Below, piece by piece: positions 7,495 through 16,067 of a DNA stretch of 41,795 bases. The DNA is from JADJOY01 sp046331705 [NCBI: bacterium] (GTDB taxonomy: Bacteria; JADJOY01). Location: NCBI GenBank assembly GCA_046331705.1, contig JAXLQJ010000061.1, positions 1 to 41,795 of the forward strand, given 5' to 3'. Position 1 is the stretch's first letter, and each line of letters starts with the position of its first letter. The notes beneath the pieces were generated by a model, which saw nothing but the letters and a program-made list of their open reading frames with translations, was not told where the DNA came from and made no database searches. A program made the translations under genes and the position numbers.

Positions 7495-7866
7495 GTGACC
7501 GCCGCCCCATCGCCCTTGCCGCCCCGTCGCGACCGCGAGTACCGCACCATCGCGGCGCTCATCGAGCGCTTCTGCCGCGATCATCACGCGCCCGCCGCAT
7601 CGCTCTGCGACGAGTGCGCGACCCTCACGAGCTACGCACGCAAGCGACTCGAACGCTGCCCGTACGGCGACGAGAAGCCGACCTGCGTCCACTGCCCGAT
7701 CCACTGCTACCAGCCCCGGATTCGCGAGCAGATCCGCGACGTGATGCGCTACGCGGGGCCACGGCTGCTGATCCAGCATCCGATCCTCGCGGTGCGGCAC
7801 TGGCTCGACGAGCGCAAACCCTTGCCCGAGCGTCCCCGGCGCGCGGGGACCCCCGAGCGCTCCTGA
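7495..7866 (+). CDS. ygbA: YgbA-like nitrous oxide-stimulated promoter family protein
   Basis: 123 aa, GTG start 55 bases after the archaemetzincin. It carries the YgbA family pattern: an N-terminal RREYRTI-like helix, C38DEC41 followed by Y47A, then RLERCPYGDEKPTCVHCPIHCY with closely spaced cysteines, and RIREQIRDVMRYAGPRLL. The cysteine array suggests metal or iron-sulfur binding. In enterobacteria YgbA is induced by nitrosative stress through NsrR and helps recovery from nitric oxide. No NsrR site is recognisable here. The C-terminal 20 residues are basic and probably disordered. Confidence 0.85.
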   Translation: MTAAPSPLPPRRDREYRTIAALIERFCRDHHAPAASLCDECATLTSYARKRLERCPYGDEKPTCVHCPIHCYQPRIREQIRDVMRYAGPRLLIQHPILAVRHWLDERKPLPERPRRAGTPERS

Positions 7867-7889
7867 CGCATCGCGTGCAGCGGCGGAAG

Positions 7890-7915
7890 CGGACGCGGCA
7901 AGAGTGCCGCGTCCG
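7890..7915. terminator. hairpin between convergent genes
   Basis: Perfect 11-bp stem CGGACGCGGCA / TGCCGCGTCCG with an AGAG tetraloop. It lies in the 91-base gap where the YgbA-like gene (plus) and the secreted protein gene (minus) converge. No U-run follows on either strand, so this is a structural guess at a bidirectional terminator or mRNA 3' end. Confidence 0.5.
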
Positions 7916-7957
7916 ATCCTCGCCTCGACCCAGCGCTCGCGGCGCGCTCGGCGCCGG

Positions 7958-8527
7958 CTATCTCACCGGCGCCATCAGATGCTGATACGGAGTCCCGGCC
8001 CACATCACGTACGGCACGCTCGTGTCCGGATCGGCGCTCTTGGGATAGCCGTCGTAGAAGGAGGGATCGGCGCCGACGATCATCACGTGCGGCCCGGTCT
8101 TGATCCAATGATTGGATTCCGTCGGCTGGGTCGCGTAGGGATCGGTATTGCTGGCGTCGGTGCCGCCCGCGAGCATGTACATGAAGCCGACCTTGCCGGC
8201 TGGCGGTGGCTGATGGCTCATCCACGCGTGGACCCACTCGCTCGAGTTGGCGTCGAAGCACATCGGGTCGGGTCCGGGGGTCGCGGGGCTGTCCGGCATG
8301 CAGGTGAAGCCGTTGGTCCCGGGCTTCAGGGTGCGCATCGTGCCGTCGGCCTCCATGGAAACGATGGTGGCGTTCTTGGCGACGTTCGCCGGCGCGGCGG
8401 CCATGGCACTCGCGATGAGCTGCTTGTCGGTGGGCTTCGCCGCCGCCTTCTCGGCGGCCGAGCTCGGCGCCGCCGCCAGGACGGTCACCGCGGCGATGAG
8501 GGAGATCAGGGCGTGCTTCGTCTGCAT
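7958..8527 (-). CDS. secreted protein of unknown family
   Basis: 189 aa. The start is fixed by AAGGAGGAGC just upstream of ATG 8527; a longer open frame exists but has no such site. Residues 1-24 are a Sec signal peptide ending SSA before AEK. The mature part is rich in Trp, Met and Pro, with two cysteines (C76, C90) that could form a disulfide and recurrent motifs such as HAWMSHQPPP, GFMYMLAGGTDASNTDP and GPHVMIVG. I do not recognise a named domain. It is monocistronic, with 207 bases to the next minus-strand gene. Likely periplasmic or extracellular. Confidence 0.75.
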   Translation of the reverse strand: MQTKHALISLIAAVTVLAAAPSSAAEKAAAKPTDKQLIASAMAAAPANVAKNATIVSMEADGTMRTLKPGTNGFTCMPDSPATPGPDPMCFDANSSEWVHAWMSHQPPPAGKVGFMYMLAGGTDASNTDPYATQPTESNHWIKTGPHVMIVGADPSFYDGYPKSADPDTSVPYVMWAGTPYQHLMAPVR

Positions 8528-8734
8528 CGAGCTCCTCCTTCCGCCCGCTTGGGGCGCTTGGGGATGGGATCGTTCAGAACAGCGCTGCGCCTGCCCGCAC
8601 GGTAGCCAAGCCGCCGCCTGCGGCCGAGAACGACGCCAGCGACGAATGGCCACGCCCCCGGATACCCGCGGCCCGAGCCGAGCCGCGCACCCGGCGCGGG
8701 GACAGCCGCTCGCCGTCGCGGCCGCGGCCGAGGC

Positions 8735-10252
8735 TCAATCCGGGTAGAGCGACCGAATGCGCTCGGCGTCGAACCCGCCCACGGTCGGCGCGGTGAACGC
8801 CTCGAAGACCTTGCTGTCGTCGCGCGGGTCGAGCTCGGCGATCCGCGTGCGGAGGCCCACGGCCAGCGGGTCGAAGACCAGGATGTTGCCGTTGCCCAGC
8901 CCGTCGCAATCGCCCGCCACGAGCGAGAACGCCGGCGGGTGAAGGTCGGGATCGATGAAGTCCCAGACCTGACGCGCGGTGCGGTGCTCGGGATCGATGC
9001 GATAGCGCACGCAGCGGCTCCGCAGGGTGTCGATGGCGTTGTCGTAGACGAGGATGTCGCCGTCGGGGAGCTCCTCGACGTCGTGTTGTCGCGCCGGCAG
9101 GCGGCCGCCCGGCTCGAGCGCGAGAAACGGCCAGTCGTCGTCCTCGTGGGTGCGCGGATCGTCGCTGCCGAGCACCCAGCGCAGCTTGCCGTCGGCGAGC
9201 CCCATCTCGAACACCATGCGCTGGTCGAGCGCGCTCAGGAGCACGCTGTCGCGCTTCGGCACGTACGTCACGTTGTTCAAGTGGCACCAGCCGCGCACCA
9301 GCGACGAGCCGGGGTACCAGTGGTTCCAGTACGGGAAGAGCGCGTCGAGGCGGATTCGGTGCGGCGCCAGCACGTCGAGCATCGCCCAGCGGCGAGCGAC
9401 GTGCCCGGCGCCATCCAGCTCGACCAGCGAATCGGCGACCAGCTCGAGCGTGTTGGGCCCGGGCGGATCTCCGGGCGGGAACCCCGAGACCGGCACCAGC
9501 TCGGACGTCTGGGCGAGCAGATGGCCATCGGGCAGCACGTCGAAGTCGTGGTGGAGCATCTCGAGCCCGAGGGCCGCGGCGGCGTATTCGCGCACCAGGC
9601 GGCCGCGCAGGTCGATCTCCACGATGCGCTCCCACTCGGTGCCCGCCACGTACGCGATGTTGCCGCTGGCGAGGCGCTGGACGTGGGTGACGATCACCGG
9701 CGGCTCGGGTCGGTGGTACCAGACCGGCACCCCAGCCGCGTCGTAAGCAGCGATCCAGCCGGGATCCAGACCGCTCAAGCCCACGAGCGTGACCCCGGGC
9801 TCCATCCGCTCGGGCTGACTCACCCGCACGTCCAGCGTGGGAAACCCGGCGGGCAAGGGCTCGGTCGTGAAGCTCAGCGAGCGGTCCGGCACCACGCCCT
9901 CGCCCGCCAGCACCAGCTCGTAGCGAGTCTCGGGGGCGAGGCCGAGAAGCAATACCTCGTGCGAGGTGCCAGGGCTCGCCGTGAGCGTGCCCGACTCGGG
10001 GACCGTCCAGGTGCCGCTCGGACCCACCACCGAAACGCGCGGGCGGACGGCGCGCGCGGTCTGGAACGAGACCAGGGCGCTCTGCCTGTTCACTGGCTCG
10101 AGCGCCACGCGCGCGGCGCTCACGGCGATCGTGGGGCCGCCCTCCGCACCGCATCCACTCGCCGCGAGCCACGCACCGGCCAGCGCCGCGGCGAGCACCG
10201 CGCGCGCGTGCCCTCGGGCGCCCCGGCTTCGCGGCGCGCTGGACCCGCTCAC
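8735..10252 (-). CDS. arylsulfotransferase (ASST)-like lipoprotein
   Basis: 505 aa. The GTG at 10252 overlaps the SDR stop codon, so the two are translationally coupled. An Arg-rich n-region, a hydrophobic core and AASGC (Cys34) make a lipoprotein signal. An N-terminal beta-sandwich-like part (about 40-130) precedes a beta-propeller-type domain typical of Arylsulfotran proteins: PVWYHR, LASGNIAYVAG, HHDF (His234-235), WCHLNNVTYVP, RWVLGSDD, RQHDVEELPDGDILVYDN and GNILVFDP. Bacterial ASST moves sulfate between phenols through a histidine. Several conserved-type histidines are present, but whether it acts on phenolic sulfates is not shown. Last gene of the Rieske operon; its export suggests a role at the cell surface or periplasm. 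Confidence 0.8.
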   Translation of the reverse strand: MSGSSAPRSRGARGHARAVLAAALAGAWLAASGCGAEGGPTIAVSAARVALEPVNRQSALVSFQTARAVRPRVSVVGPSGTWTVPESGTLTASPGTSHEVLLLGLAPETRYELVLAGEGVVPDRSLSFTTEPLPAGFPTLDVRVSQPERMEPGVTLVGLSGLDPGWIAAYDAAGVPVWYHRPEPPVIVTHVQRLASGNIAYVAGTEWERIVEIDLRGRLVREYAAAALGLEMLHHDFDVLPDGHLLAQTSELVPVSGFPPGDPPGPNTLELVADSLVELDGAGHVARRWAMLDVLAPHRIRLDALFPYWNHWYPGSSLVRGWCHLNNVTYVPKRDSVLLSALDQRMVFEMGLADGKLRWVLGSDDPRTHEDDDWPFLALEPGGRLPARQHDVEELPDGDILVYDNAIDTLRSRCVRYRIDPEHRTARQVWDFIDPDLHPPAFSLVAGDCDGLGNGNILVFDPLAVGLRTRIAELDPRDDSKVFEAFTAPTVGGFDAERIRSLYPD

Positions 10253-11124
10253 ATGAAGCGCAGCGGCGGGTTCTCGCGAGCGAGGATCCCCTGCAAACGC
10301 TCGCGCACCCGCTCGTCGGTCTGCTCGCTCTCGGGAAGGATCCAGAAGCGATCCCGGCGGATGCCGTCGATGGCGAGCTCTGCGACCTCGGCGGGCTCGG
10401 TCACCGCGAACTCGAGGCCCGCCGACTCGATCATGCCGCGGATGTCTTCCAGCGTGGGCGGCGGCGAGTCCGCCGGCTTCTCGTCCGGGAAGTCGGCGGG
10501 ACGATTGCGGTAGGCCGTGAAGATGTTGGTGCGCACCAGGTGCGGCCCGGGGAACAGCACTCCCGCCTTCACGGGCGCCCCGGACATCGAGAGCTGCGCG
10601 TGCAGCACCTCGGCCACACACGTGACCGCGGCCTTGGCCGCCGCGTAGATCGGCGTGGTGGGCAGCGGAAAGAGACCGCCGTTGCCCGACGAGGTACAGA
10701 TCACGTGCGCCTCTTCGTCGCGTTGCAGCAGGATCGGCACGAACGCCTTGATGCCGTTGAGCACGCCGAAGAGGTTGACGTCGAGCACCCAGCGCCAATC
10801 GGTCTCGGGAGAATCCCAGATCATCGAGCGTGTCTCGTCGGTCCCGACGCCCGCGTTCAGGAAGACCAGCTGGACGCCGCCGTAGGTCTCGAGCGTCTTG
10901 GCGGCGAGCGCCTTCACGGCGTCGAGCTTGCGCACGTCGGTGACCACACCGATCACCTCGTGACCGCGGGCGCGCATCTCGCTCACCGACGCATCGAGCG
11001 CCTTCGGCTCGACGTCGGCGAGCACGATCTTGACGTGCTCGCGCGCCAAGCGATCGGCGATGGCGCGGCCGATGCCGCTCGCTCCACCGGTGATGACCGC
11101 GACCTTGCCGGCAAAGTCCTTCAT
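10249..11124 (-). CDS. short-chain dehydrogenase/reductase
   Basis: 291 aa. The ATG at 11124 overlaps the upstream stop (ATGA). Classical SDR motifs: TGGASGIG (12-19) for the dinucleotide, acidic D37 after the second beta strand (favouring NAD over NADP), NAG (90-92), catalytic Ser in CTSSGNGG (145 or 146) and Y160-x3-K164. A C-terminal extension replaces the usual short tail (about 190-291). It probably oxidises or reduces a hydroxyl or keto group in the pathway encoded with the Rieske oxygenase, amidohydrolase and decarboxylase-like genes. Substrate unknown. Confidence 0.92.
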   Translation of the reverse strand: MKDFAGKVAVITGGASGIGRAIADRLAREHVKIVLADVEPKALDASVSEMRARGHEVIGVVTDVRKLDAVKALAAKTLETYGGVQLVFLNAGVGTDETRSMIWDSPETDWRWVLDVNLFGVLNGIKAFVPILLQRDEEAHVICTSSGNGGLFPLPTTPIYAAAKAAVTCVAEVLHAQLSMSGAPVKAGVLFPGPHLVRTNIFTAYRNRPADFPDEKPADSPPPTLEDIRGMIESAGLEFAVTEPAEVAELAIDGIRRDRFWILPESEQTDERVRERLQGILARENPPLRFM

Positions 11125-11939
11125 GCCGCCTGCTCCGACGCGAGCGCGACCTCGAGACCGGGGAACATCGGATCGTCGTAGCGCTGGTGGATGAAGGGCG
11201 CCAGCCACTCTCCCGGCACCGAGCGCAGCACGGCGCCGCTCGATTCGACGTCGCTCACCTCGAGCTCGAGCGTCACGAGCTTGCGCACCGGCAGGTCCGC
11301 CACCGGATCGAAGGGCGAATCCGACAGCAGCACCTCGCCGTCCAGGACCTCCGTGCTCGCCATCACCAGCTTCCATTCGAGACGGCAGAGCAACGGATCA
11401 CCGTCGAAACCTTGCGCCGGCGGCGGCGCCGGGAGCGCCTTGAAGGTGTAGGCGCGATCGACGCGATTCGCCGGCTTGCCACGACGCACGGCGCGTCCGC
11501 GCAGCTCGAGGTACGGGATGCCCATGCGGCTGATGCGGCCCACGTGGAACCCGTGCTCCTCGCCGAGCGTGATCTCGGCGAGCTTCTTGGGCTCGCCGTA
11601 GATCTCGCGTCCGCCCACGACGGCGGCCTCCGTGGTCATGGGCATGGTGAGCGGGTAGAGGCCCTCGACGCCCTCGTAGCTGCACGTCACGCCGAAGGTC
11701 CCGGCGCCGAGCGGAAACGTCATGTCGCCCGGCAGATGGATGGTCACGTCGCTCACGATCGCGTGGACCTCGGGCCGTGCAGCGGGCGCGAGCGGGCGCG
11801 GCAGCACCGCCGCGATCAGCTCGGGGTCGGTCTCGTAGATGGCGCGGATCGAGCGCACCTCGCTGCGGAGGTAGCCGGGTCCCGCCGCGCGCGCCTCGGC
11901 GAGCTGCTGGGCGGATTTCGCGTAACGCAGTCGTGCCAT
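11121..11939 (-). CDS. acetoacetate decarboxylase family protein (first copy)
   Basis: 272 aa, ATG with GAGGAG upstream. The family motif GREIYGEPKKLAEI holds the adjacent lysines K118-K119; in acetoacetate decarboxylase the first forms the Schiff base and the second lowers its pKa. Other family features are LPGDMTFPLGAG, LYPLTMPMTTEAAVVGGRE and the C-terminal VPGEWLAPFIHQRYDD. Members act as decarboxylases or as aldolase/dehydratases on beta-keto or alpha-keto acids. Placed 57 bases downstream of the amidohydrolase and overlapping the SDR, it likely handles a keto acid intermediate. A second, divergent copy lies at 31462-32310. Confidence 0.88.
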   Translation of the reverse strand: MARLRYAKSAQQLAEARAAGPGYLRSEVRSIRAIYETDPELIAAVLPRPLAPAARPEVHAIVSDVTIHLPGDMTFPLGAGTFGVTCSYEGVEGLYPLTMPMTTEAAVVGGREIYGEPKKLAEITLGEEHGFHVGRISRMGIPYLELRGRAVRRGKPANRVDRAYTFKALPAPPPAQGFDGDPLLCRLEWKLVMASTEVLDGEVLLSDSPFDPVADLPVRKLVTLELEVSDVESSGAVLRSVPGEWLAPFIHQRYDDPMFPGLEVALASEQAA

Positions 11940-11996
11940 GGATCGGTGCTCCTCGATGCGATGGGTGAAGGGGCGCGATGGTAACCCCGGAAGGGC

Positions 11997-13211
11997 TCAG
12001 CCCGCGAGCGCGGTGGGTGCGTCCGTCGGCAGCGAGAGATCCTCGGGGCGCGGGCCAATGCGCGCGACCAGTGGAGCCAACGCCTCGACGTCGAAGCCGT
12101 AGACGTTCGCTGCGGTGCCCCCGAGCATCTTGCGCACGTCCTCGTCGGGGATGTCGTGGAAGGACTCGGACATGAACTTCCGCGTGTACGGCCACGCCCC
12201 TTCGGGGTGCGGGTAATCGCTGCCCCACATCATCCGGTCGACGCCGATGAGGTGCCGCATCTCGACGTCGACGCGGCTCGTGACCGAGGCGCCCACGAAG
12301 CAGTTGCGATCGAAGTACTCGCTCGGCTTCATCTTCATCTCGCTGCGATAAGGCGCGAGCTTGGCGGTGAAGTGGTTCGCCTCGAAGCGCTGATCCATGA
12401 GGGCCTTGAGCTCGGGCACCCAGGACGCGCCCAGCTCGGTGATGACGAACTTGAGCTTGGGGTGACGCTCGAAGACGCCGCTCCAGATCAGGAACCACGC
12501 CGGGCGGGTCGACCACCACGCCACCTCGGTGATGAAGATGCCGATGCAGCCGGGGTGGTCGCCGTAATCCTCGGTGGGCGCGGCGCCGCCGTGGATGTTG
12601 ACCGGCATGTCGAGCTCTTCGCAGAGCGACCACACGGGCTCGTAGACCGGCGAGTGGTAAGGCTCGTGCTTGCCCCACATCGGGCCGATGAAGACCCCGC
12701 GCAGCCCGTGGGCGTGCGCCCAGCGGATCTCCTCGACGGCGCGCACGGGATCGTGCGCCATCGGGATCACCGCCATCCCCGCGCGGCGCTTGGGCGACTG
12801 CTGACAGAACTCGGAGATCCAGCGGTTGTGGGCCTTCGCGCCGGCCCAGATCAGCTCGCTCGGGACCTCGGGGGGCAACGTGAGCCCGGCGCCGAAGGGC
12901 GGCAGGTTCCCGTCGTTGACCCCGTCCGGGAAGATCACCTCGCCGGCGATCCCGTCGGCGTCGAGCTGGCGGGTGCGCTCGTCGGAATCCCAGGCACCCT
13001 TCCAGCCGTCGCCGGTGTCGCGCCGCCACGCCGCCTTGAACTCGTCGGGCATGAACTTGCGCGTCAGCCGCTCGACCTCCTGCTCCTGGATCGGCAGCGC
13101 CGCGTCGAACATCTCGCGGAACTCCGGGTCCACGTAGTCGCGATAACGCGCGCCCGGCAACCCGGCGTGGCAATCGGAGGAGATGACGAGGTAGCGATCG
13201 GTCTTGCTCAT
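11997..13211 (-). CDS. amidohydrolase-family metal-dependent hydrolase/decarboxylase
   Basis: 404 aa. The ATG at 13211 overlaps the Rieske stop. It is an Amidohydro_2 (PF04909) type TIM barrel: ISSDCHAG with D13 and H15 as metal ligands, GLRGVFIGP, NIHGG, a further Glu/His region at VITELGASW and the terminal MMWGSDYPHPEG Asp-His. This group includes gamma-resorcylate and aminocarboxymuconate semialdehyde decarboxylases and hydrolases of ring-cleavage products. It is frequently found beside Rieske oxygenases. The reaction may be a nonoxidative decarboxylation or a C-C hydrolysis; the sequence does not decide. Confidence 0.9.
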   Translation of the reverse strand: MSKTDRYLVISSDCHAGLPGARYRDYVDPEFREMFDAALPIQEQEVERLTRKFMPDEFKAAWRRDTGDGWKGAWDSDERTRQLDADGIAGEVIFPDGVNDGNLPPFGAGLTLPPEVPSELIWAGAKAHNRWISEFCQQSPKRRAGMAVIPMAHDPVRAVEEIRWAHAHGLRGVFIGPMWGKHEPYHSPVYEPVWSLCEELDMPVNIHGGAAPTEDYGDHPGCIGIFITEVAWWSTRPAWFLIWSGVFERHPKLKFVITELGASWVPELKALMDQRFEANHFTAKLAPYRSEMKMKPSEYFDRNCFVGASVTSRVDVEMRHLIGVDRMMWGSDYPHPEGAWPYTRKFMSESFHDIPDEDVRKMLGGTAANVYGFDVEALAPLVARIGPRPEDLSLPTDAPTALAG

Positions 13212-14263
13212 GCGTGGCCCTCCGCTTCCCGATGCTCGAGGGGCTGCGCGAGCGTGCGGTCTCGCGCTGCCGCTGCAGGCGCCGCCGCGTTCGGCCGCTG
13301 CGCGGCCTCGGTCACGGGACGCGAGTAGAACTGACGCACCCACTTCCGGAACTCGGCCAGCTCGCGATCGGCCTTGCAGAGCACCGGATCGGGCCGATGG
13401 ATCTTGTTCTCCCAGATCGGGATGTCTTGCTTCACGCCTTCGATCGCCCACGGCAGGAACTCGGCGCCCACCGTGTCCGCGAGGTCCTCGCCCACGGTGA
13501 TGAGCCAGCGCGAGACGCAGCGGTGCGCGTCGATGGGGCTGGTCGAGGTGTACATGAGCAGGCCCTTCTCGCCGAAGCCCATCATGCGCACCGAGGTGAG
13601 GCCGAGCCCCCAGGTGTCGCGCTCCAGATCCACCGTGAACTTGCCGTAGGGCGTGTCGTTGGTGTGCTTGCTGCGCACCCGCAGGAACCGCCCGCCTTCG
13701 CCGTACGAGATCTCCACCTCGTCCTCGGGCGGGCCGTGGTGCACGTAGAGGAAGTGCTGAGGATCGAGGTTGTTCTCGGCCATGTCCTGCATGTGCACGC
13801 CGACCTCGACCTCGTGGATGATCGGCTCGGTCCAGCCTTCCCCGCCGATCTCGCTCAGCTCCGGCACGTCCCAGGACGGCGGCTCGTCCTCGGCGTGCCG
13901 CCAGACCAGGATCATGCGGTTGCGCTCGATCACCGGCCACGACTTCTGGCGGGCCCGCGGCGGGATCGAATCGCAGTAGGGGATCGACTCGCACTGGCCG
14001 CTCGCCCCGAACTCCCAGCCGTGGAACGGACAGCGAATGCGCTCGCCGAGCACCCGACCACCCTGCCCCAGATGGGCGCCCAGGTGCGCGCAGTACGCGT
14101 TCAGCACCACCGGCTTGCCGGCGCGTGTACGAAAGACGACCAGGTCCTCGCCGAAGTAGTGGATCTTCCTCACCTCGCCCGGCACCAGGTCCTTCGACCA
14201 GCCGACGCAAAACCAGCCGTTGGGCAAGGGCAACGCGGTGTCGTGATTGACCGGCAGCTTCAA
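13208..14263 (-). CDS. Rieske non-heme iron oxygenase, terminal oxygenase subunit
   Basis: 351 aa from a TTG start at 14263; AGGAGG at the proper distance supports this rare start. The Rieske centre is C58-x-H60 and C78-x2-H81 (CPFHGWEF). The catalytic iron site is N164, D167, H170 and H175 in ENNLDPQHFLYVH, which also contains the bridging Asp. The sequence style (AYCAHLGAHLGQGG and IPYCDSIPP) is that of KshA and the DAF-36/Neverland cholesterol desaturase group, which act on steroids, rather than of classical aromatic-ring dioxygenases. No reductase gene is adjacent, so reductase and ferredoxin must come from elsewhere. The C-terminal 35 residues are Ala-rich and low complexity. First gene of the operon running to 8735. 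Confidence 0.93.
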   Translation of the reverse strand: MKLPVNHDTALPLPNGWFCVGWSKDLVPGEVRKIHYFGEDLVVFRTRAGKPVVLNAYCAHLGAHLGQGGRVLGERIRCPFHGWEFGASGQCESIPYCDSIPPRARQKSWPVIERNRMILVWRHAEDEPPSWDVPELSEIGGEGWTEPIIHEVEVGVHMQDMAENNLDPQHFLYVHHGPPEDEVEISYGEGGRFLRVRSKHTNDTPYGKFTVDLERDTWGLGLTSVRMMGFGEKGLLMYTSTSPIDAHRCVSRWLITVGEDLADTVGAEFLPWAIEGVKQDIPIWENKIHRPDPVLCKADRELAEFRKWVRQFYSRPVTEAAQRPNAAAPAAAARDRTLAQPLEHREAEGHA

Positions 14264-14303
14264 CGGTGCCTCCTGGCTCGCGACGTCGACCGGGCGCGAA
14301 TGC

Positions 14304-14319
14304 CGGTGACCACGGTGAC
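14304..14319. promoter_or_regulatory. direct repeat upstream of the Rieske gene
   Basis: Two copies of CGGTGAC separated by CA, placed 41-56 bases upstream of the Rieske start codon. Direct repeats about one helical turn apart suit AraC-type activators, and an AraC gene lies at 16514-17551. The region also partly reads as an inverted repeat. Weak evidence. Confidence 0.25.
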
Positions 14320-14402
14320 GATCCTAGGCGCTCGTGTCTCCGCGAGGCGAGGACCGCCGAGGCCAATCACCGGACAGAAGCGGCCACCCCTGACGGCGGC
14401 CC

Positions 14403-16067
14403 TCAGCCGTTCCTTCCCAGCGCGAGGCGGGAGGGGATCCAGAGCGCGCGGGTGTCTCCACCCGGGTCCGCCACCACCGACGTCGTGACCGTGGGTCCGT
14501 CCGCGTCGAACACCATCGTGGGACGGAGCGCCGTGTCGTAGGGCGGCCACGACAGACCGCCGCGGACGCTCGGATCGCCGGTCCGCGCGAACGCGATCCA
14601 CGCGTCCATCATCTGGTCCACGAGCGCGCGCGGCGCCGACTCGCCCCCGGGGCCGTAGCAGCCCGGCCAGCCGTCGGGCGTACCGAGCGTGAAGCCCACC
14701 TCGGCGGCGTGGCGTGCGCCCATGTCGATGCCGGGGTGATCCGGGCTCGGCGGCACCCAGTCGAAGCGGTAGACGAAGACGTGGCCAGGCTCGAACGCGA
14801 GCTGGGACTCGGCGAGGTGCAGGATCGGCAAGCGGAAGAGTGCGTCCGTCCCGATCGCCATCGAGATCAGATTGGGCGGCAGCCCGGGGTTGGACCGCTG
14901 ATACGCGTCGACGGCGTCGGCGGCGCTCACGCCTTCGGCCAACGCGTTGGTGAGGAGCTCGAGGAGCGCGATCGGGATCGCCGGCACGAAGAGCGGGGAC
15001 TGGAGGAACGAGATGCGGGGCAACCAGCCGCGCGCCTCGTCACGCGTGGTGCCGGTGAGCACCGGCACGTGCGCCGCGGAACCCAGCTCGACGGCGCGCA
15101 TCGGCGCCACCGGGAACACCACGCCATCGAACGTGGGACCGAAGCTGCCGTCGCCAAGCGCGGCCTGTGCGGCGAGGAGATCCGCGACCGGCGCGTCTCG
15201 AAGCTGACGTTCGTCGTCGAGCCCGAGCGCCGCCGCCAGCTCGCCGGTGACCGCTCGCGCGGCCTGCCAGGGCCGGATCAGCGATGCGACGTTGGCTTGC
15301 ACGATCGCCTTGTGGATCAGCTCGCTCCCGCCGGGCAAGCCCAGCAGCGCTGCCACCGCCATCCCACCCGCCGACTGACCGAAGAGCGTCACGTTGCCGG
15401 GATCGCCGCCGAACGACGCGATGTGGTCGCGCACCCAGGTGAGCGCCAGGCGCTCGTCGAGGATCGCGGCGTTGCCGCTGCCTTCGACACCCTCGAGCTG
15501 GGTGAAGCCGAGCGCTCCCAGCCGGTACTCGATCGAGACCACCACCAGCTGGCCGCGGGCCGCGAGGCGCGCTCCCGAATAGAACGGGTCCTCGGTGCCC
15601 TCGTACGCGAAGGCGCCGCCGTGCACCCACACCATCACCGGCCGATGGCCGTCGTCCGCGGAGGGCGTCCAGACGTTGAGATGGAGACAGTCCTCGTCCT
15701 GACGCGTGTAGACGTAGCCGAACTCCTCGGGCGGCTGCGGGCAGGCCGGCCCGAAGGACGTGGCGTCGACCCGCGCCGGCCACGACTGCACGGCGAGCGG
15801 CGGCGCGAAGCGACGAGCGCCGACAGGCGGCTCGGCATACGGCAGGCCCAGAAACGCCGCCACACCCTCGGTCGTCACGAATCCTTGCGCCGTGCCGAGC
15901 GAGGTGACGGCCGTCGTGTTCGGCGCCCCAGGGATGCCCGGCGCGGACGCGCCGCTGGCGCAGGCGGCAACGAGCGTCAGCACGCAACACGCGATCCATC
16001 GCCGAGCACGCAGGTCGTCGGCCCGTGGCGAGGGCACTCGCTCGCGAAGACCCGAGCCGCGAGCCAT
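14403..16067 (-). CDS. type-B carboxylesterase lipoprotein
   Basis: 554 aa from ATG 16067. The signal RRWIACCVLTLVAAC gives a lipobox with Cys36. This is a carboxylesterase/lipase of PF00135: VAAFLGLPYAEPPVGARRF, EDCLHLNVW, oxyanion HGGAF (149-153), the nucleophile elbow FGQSAGG with Ser232, and a later TRDEARG and GARHAAEVGFTLG, which probably supplies the catalytic His. Proteins of this kind hydrolyse esters, including polyesters and pyrethroid-like substrates. It would sit in the outer membrane or periplasm. The gap to the Rieske gene is 139 bases, so it may be the first gene of that unit or be separate. It is divergent from the AraC regulator. Confidence 0.92.
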   Translation of the reverse strand: MARGSGLRERVPSPRADDLRARRWIACCVLTLVAACASGASAPGIPGAPNTTAVTSLGTAQGFVTTEGVAAFLGLPYAEPPVGARRFAPPLAVQSWPARVDATSFGPACPQPPEEFGYVYTRQDEDCLHLNVWTPSADDGHRPVMVWVHGGAFAYEGTEDPFYSGARLAARGQLVVVSIEYRLGALGFTQLEGVEGSGNAAILDERLALTWVRDHIASFGGDPGNVTLFGQSAGGMAVAALLGLPGGSELIHKAIVQANVASLIRPWQAARAVTGELAAALGLDDERQLRDAPVADLLAAQAALGDGSFGPTFDGVVFPVAPMRAVELGSAAHVPVLTGTTRDEARGWLPRISFLQSPLFVPAIPIALLELLTNALAEGVSAADAVDAYQRSNPGLPPNLISMAIGTDALFRLPILHLAESQLAFEPGHVFVYRFDWVPPSPDHPGIDMGARHAAEVGFTLGTPDGWPGCYGPGGESAPRALVDQMMDAWIAFARTGDPSVRGGLSWPPYDTALRPTMVFDADGPTVTTSVVADPGGDTRALWIPSRLALGRNG

